Origin: Bryopsis sp. KO-2023
Lineage: Eukaryota > Chlorophyta > Ulvophyceae > Bryopsidales > Bryopsidaceae
Length of the DNA: 64,000 bases
NCBI GenBank assembly: GCA_030272585.1
Contig: BSYQ01000010.1
Span: 1,550,001 to 1,614,000 of the forward strand
Reading direction: 5' to 3'
The notes beneath the pieces were generated by a model, which ran no database searches, was not told the origin of the DNA, and saw only the letters and a list, made by a program, of their open reading frames with translations. Both the position numbers and the translations under genes were made by a program. Of the stretch, positions 61,301 to 64,000 are shown in pieces (position 1 is the stretch's first letter; each line of letters begins with the position of its first letter).

Positions 61301-64000
61301 GGGGGGAGAGGGTGTTGGAGAAAAAGTTATAAAGTTTCAAAAAACATATCTTTTGAAAATTCCCTCTTTTTTTACCTGATTTGATAGAGCATTTGGCAGT
61401 TTCCTGAAGAGCAACCGATTTGTCCTCTGGATTCTTTAATCTGCGTTTCGTATCGCCCTCAGAAACATCAATATCGTCAGGAAGCCTATACAAAGCAACT
61501 TCCATCGGAATGCCTTCGACTGCTCCAACTTCAACCTGATAACCAAAAAGTGAAATTTACCAAAAACAAATGTTGATGTTAACGAAATGTGAAATAAATA
61601 AAAAAAATGTTGATTCTATGATGACGCTTCGAAAACTTTTGGCATTCCATAACATATTCTGATTTTGATATACTTTCAAAGTGGTTGGAATGAGAAAAAA
61701 AATGAATTTCATACAATCGCTGCACATGTGTCAATATCTGCTGAATAATAAAAAAGGTAATAAATATGAAAGAAAAATATCTAACCACACGAACCAAACC
61801 TGGTCAACTTCTGCAAACACCCCGAATTCCATCCCAGGGAGGTGCGAGTCGAACAGCCGCCGCATGGTTATCGATTTGTCAGACTCTTGAACCCTTCAGA
61901 AAAATCACGAACCCATCGGCGGTTCAAAATCAATTTACAACTTTCAAATCAACATTACATTAATAAAAATTTCTTGTAGTAGAGAATCCCCCAGACAGTG
62001 ACCAAAGAAAAAGATTTTTTATAATTATGTATTTTTTTTTCAACCAATGTATTGAATGCAACACGATTCATCTGTGCGATTAGGAGTATTTTTGAGGTTG
62101 AACAGACCTCAGCTGAGCTTCTTCTCGGATTCTTTCCCTTGTGGGTCCGATCCAAGTGACCTCGATGGAAACGACATCTCCAACAGTGATTCCCTCGAAT
62201 GCGGCCAAATTGATTTCATGAGAAGCCCCGCCAGTGGAATTTGTCACCAGGGTGGCGGTTTCCCTTATGTCCTCTGCAACAGATAAAAGTTTGCTTTTAA
62301 CCACGAATGCCTGATCGGCAAAAATTTCCAGATTTCTGTCCAGAGCTTTCAATGAAGTCACTTGTTGAAAGAAAAAAGAATCCTTGCTTTTTATATATAT
62401 ATTATTTAATTTAAAGAAATAAGGTGTTCTCCCCCCCCCCCCAAAAAAAATAGAAAAAAAATCTTTATCGAATGCGATTGACAAAATTTTCAAGATACTC
62501 TAGGGCTTTCGAAAAAAAGAGTGTTTAATAATTCTTCCCCGGTCAACGTTTTTTTCTGTTTGATCAAAATGGTACCTTCATTCTCCAAATTCACAGAGTA
62601 CTCCAAAGTCATTTCGGCGTCCTCAATGACCACTCCAAGAAGACTTTTGATCAGCACTTCAACTGTGAAAGGGGTGGAAGGTTTGACCTGCAGTTTCAGT
62701 CATTTAAACATACATGTTACAAAAAAATAAGATGATCAAAAGGGCGCCCTTTATAATTTATTTTTTACTTCCGTTTTATCCTTGCAATTAAATTTTTTAG
62801 GAAAATCGTTTTCTTTTCTTTTTTTATAGTTGCGGGGAGAAATGGAAGTTTTTTTTTTCCCCCTCCCTCTCACTCCAGTGTTTCTCACCAGTCCACAGTC
62901 AAATGATGGAAAAAACATAATTTCAGGAAGATGAAAAAACACGATTTCAGGAAGAAGAAAAAACACGATTTCAGGAAGAAGAAATAACTGATCATTATCT
63001 GTTCCAAAATCAATATTAGTCATGCCCCCCCCCCTTTTTTTTTTTCAAGGCTGCTCCAATTTTTAACTTTTTTTCAACTGCTCCAACACATTGTCATAAT
63101 ATTTTCCCAAATTATTACCCATAATGGCGTGACGAGTTCCATAGTAGCCGTCGGAAGTCGAGGCTCCCCAACCACAAAATGAACGGTGCCAATATCACCA
63201 TCAAAAGTCGAATCATAATCCGAAACGATGGAGGCGGTATATTTCCCAGGGGTGGTGCTTTCTGGAACGTCCAGTGTGATTTCGAAAGTTCCGAATTCGG
63301 GATGCACCTCGAAGTTGAAAGTTTGACTGGAGTAATTGGGCAGCTCTGGGTCGAAAGGGGGGTTGATGTCCAATCGTAAATTGGCATCTTTTTCGTTGGA
63401 TTGACCGTAAGGCTTGACCTGCTTTCCATCCCTCGTCACCAAATGCCCTGTGTCAAGAATAAGGAATAAGAAATATATTTGTATGAATGGGAAATCAACA
63501 GAAATGAATTGGGTTTGCAACAGAAATAATAATGATAATTGTGGCGATTATTCATATATAATAAATGTTTTATTTTATTTTTTATTTTATTTTTTGGGGT
63601 CATTCTTTGTTCAAGAATGTGTCAGTGAAGGGAAAAAAAACAAGAATGTGTCAGTGAAGGGAAAAAAAACAACTTTTTTTTTGTAAATATGATAAAAATT
63701 GGATTTTTTTTTTGTAAATATGATCAAACTTTGGAGGAATTTTTTCCCCTCGCTTTGATATATATTTATCTAGATATATATCCCCCCCCCCATCACCCCC
63801 CTTGAATCCCCAAAAAAAAATACAGAACAGGTTCTCCATTTACCCATAAATCTGATTTTATCGCCGGGCTCGACCAAAGCTCTGTCTTCCAGCAGACTTC
63901 CTTTCGACACCATCCCACCCACATCACTTTCAAAGGTTGCCAGTCCAGTGTTGTGCCACATGACTGACCCAGAATCCGCCTGTTTTATCCAAAAAGAGTA
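52917..64000 (-). CDS. Bacterial-type alpha-2-macroglobulin with C-terminal EGF-like module, partial (N-terminus off window)
   Basis: Alpha-2-macroglobulins are large secreted or periplasmic protease traps. I chained 22 exons, from 63979-63844 down to 53249-52917, and every phase agrees; they encode 1525 residues. In coding order: MG-type beta domains (LLEDRALVEPGDKIRFMG; FEVHPEFGTFEITLDVPEST); AEVMVVVVDKAYLVL in exon 59792-59531 (family: VDEAVLxL); FEVTPLFKAIKTKANGKGE and NVGTFVIRAYATTS; RLPLSLTPSTPRLVRIGDEF; the alpha-alpha barrel region from about 57360 to 54906; MPGGIEPVDPNLA in exon 53749-53579, typical of bacterial forms. The last exon ends with a six-cysteine EGF-like unit, CPNNCNDSGICDLTRGVCEC and onward. 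At the thioester position the text reads KPEANSALANITL, so the Cys-x-x-Gln bond-forming pair is absent. The other exon positions are 63447-63119, 62687-62576, 62273-62108, 61893-61800, 61535-61376, 61103-60953, 60781-60634, 60374-60183, 59197-59031, 58847-58535, 58158-57898, 57614-57489, 57359-57128, 56831-56558, 56266-56148, 55846-55536, 55147-54906, 54442-54164. Confidence 0.85.
55190..55335. repeat. Tandem duplication in an alpha-2-macroglobulin intron
   Basis: Two units of about 70 bases share AGATATTGAAAAAA, TAGTGAAACGAGTAG-like and AATTAATTGATTTTT blocks. They lie between the exons ending at 55147 and 55536. Confidence 0.75.
58327..58375. repeat. (TA)n microsatellite
   Basis: An uninterrupted TA run of about 24 units in the intron between the exons at 58158 and 58535, next to T- and G-runs. 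Confidence 0.9.
59008..59043 (-). promoter_or_regulatory. Tandem duplicated splice donor
   Basis: The 18-mer CATACCGAACTCAAGTGC occurs twice in direct succession. On the minus strand each copy contains TTCG|GTATG, so two identical donors lie 18 bases apart (exon end 59031 or 59013). Using the second adds six codons (VWHLSS) without a frame change. Confidence 0.75.
62925..62992. repeat. Three-unit tandem repeat of about 24 bp in an intron
   Basis: ATTTCAGGAAGAAGAAAAAA-type units recur three times in the alpha-2-macroglobulin intron between 62687 and 63119. On the plus strand each unit contains TTTCAGG, but the gene runs on the minus strand. Confidence 0.8.

Noticed and set aside
1-64000. CRISPR arrays, rRNA genes, operon-style bacterial genes and virus-derived elements
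   Set aside because: No regularly spaced repeats, no conserved rRNA segments, genes are intron-split, and no capsid, envelope, integrase or reverse transcriptase motif was recognised.

Overview
This window is nuclear DNA from an intron-rich eukaryote, most likely a unicellular one (a protist or microalga); nothing here fixes the lineage. Genes are split into many short exons with ordinary GT-AG introns. The introns are stuffed with T/C runs, A/G homopolymers, microsatellites and small tandem duplications, and most long open frames between genes are lysine- or phenylalanine-rich products of those runs. I rebuilt genes by chaining exons whose splice sites and reading phases agree. The positions come from reading the sequence by eye and may be off by a base in places.

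Layout, left to right. 1.6-6.3 kb (-): a GOST/LUSTR-type seven-membrane-segment protein. 6.7-10.2 kb (+): a short Dicer/RIG-I-like helicase lobe with a decayed ATP-binding motif. 12.0-13.1 kb (-): a single-exon EI24/EPG-4 autophagy protein. 13.9-16.7 kb: two BTB genes as an inverted pair around a GC-rich element with terminal inverted repeats. 17.3-19.9 kb (-): an unidentified membrane-anchored, highly charged protein. 20.9-24.1 kb (+): an IFRD (interferon-related developmental regulator) family protein. 26.6-30.2 kb and 45.2-48.9 kb: two arms of a large inverted duplication, each with a copy of the same six-exon gene. Between the arms lie a PP2C protein phosphatase (32.2-36.5 kb, +), a gene desert (36.5-41.5 kb), a coiled-coil gene (41.5-42.8 kb, -) and an unresolved coding region (42.9-43.9 kb, -). 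51.0-51.2 kb (+): an intronless ISG12/IFI6-type gene. 52.9-64 kb (-): 22 exons of a bacterial-type alpha-2-macroglobulin with a C-terminal EGF-like module; its N-terminus lies beyond the right edge.

Themes. Several families here act in innate immunity in animals (RIG-I/Dicer helicase, ISG12, alpha-2-macroglobulin) and in membrane or autophagy biology (EI24, GOST), but they are separate genes with their own promoters, so a joint system is only a guess. The most unusual structural signals are the clusters of perfect palindromes conserved in both arms of the inverted duplication (29.62-29.73 and 45.84-45.94 kb), a 34-bp perfect palindrome at 44.27 kb, and hairpins upstream of the ISG12 gene. I recognised no virus-derived element, CRISPR array, rRNA gene or intact tRNA gene.
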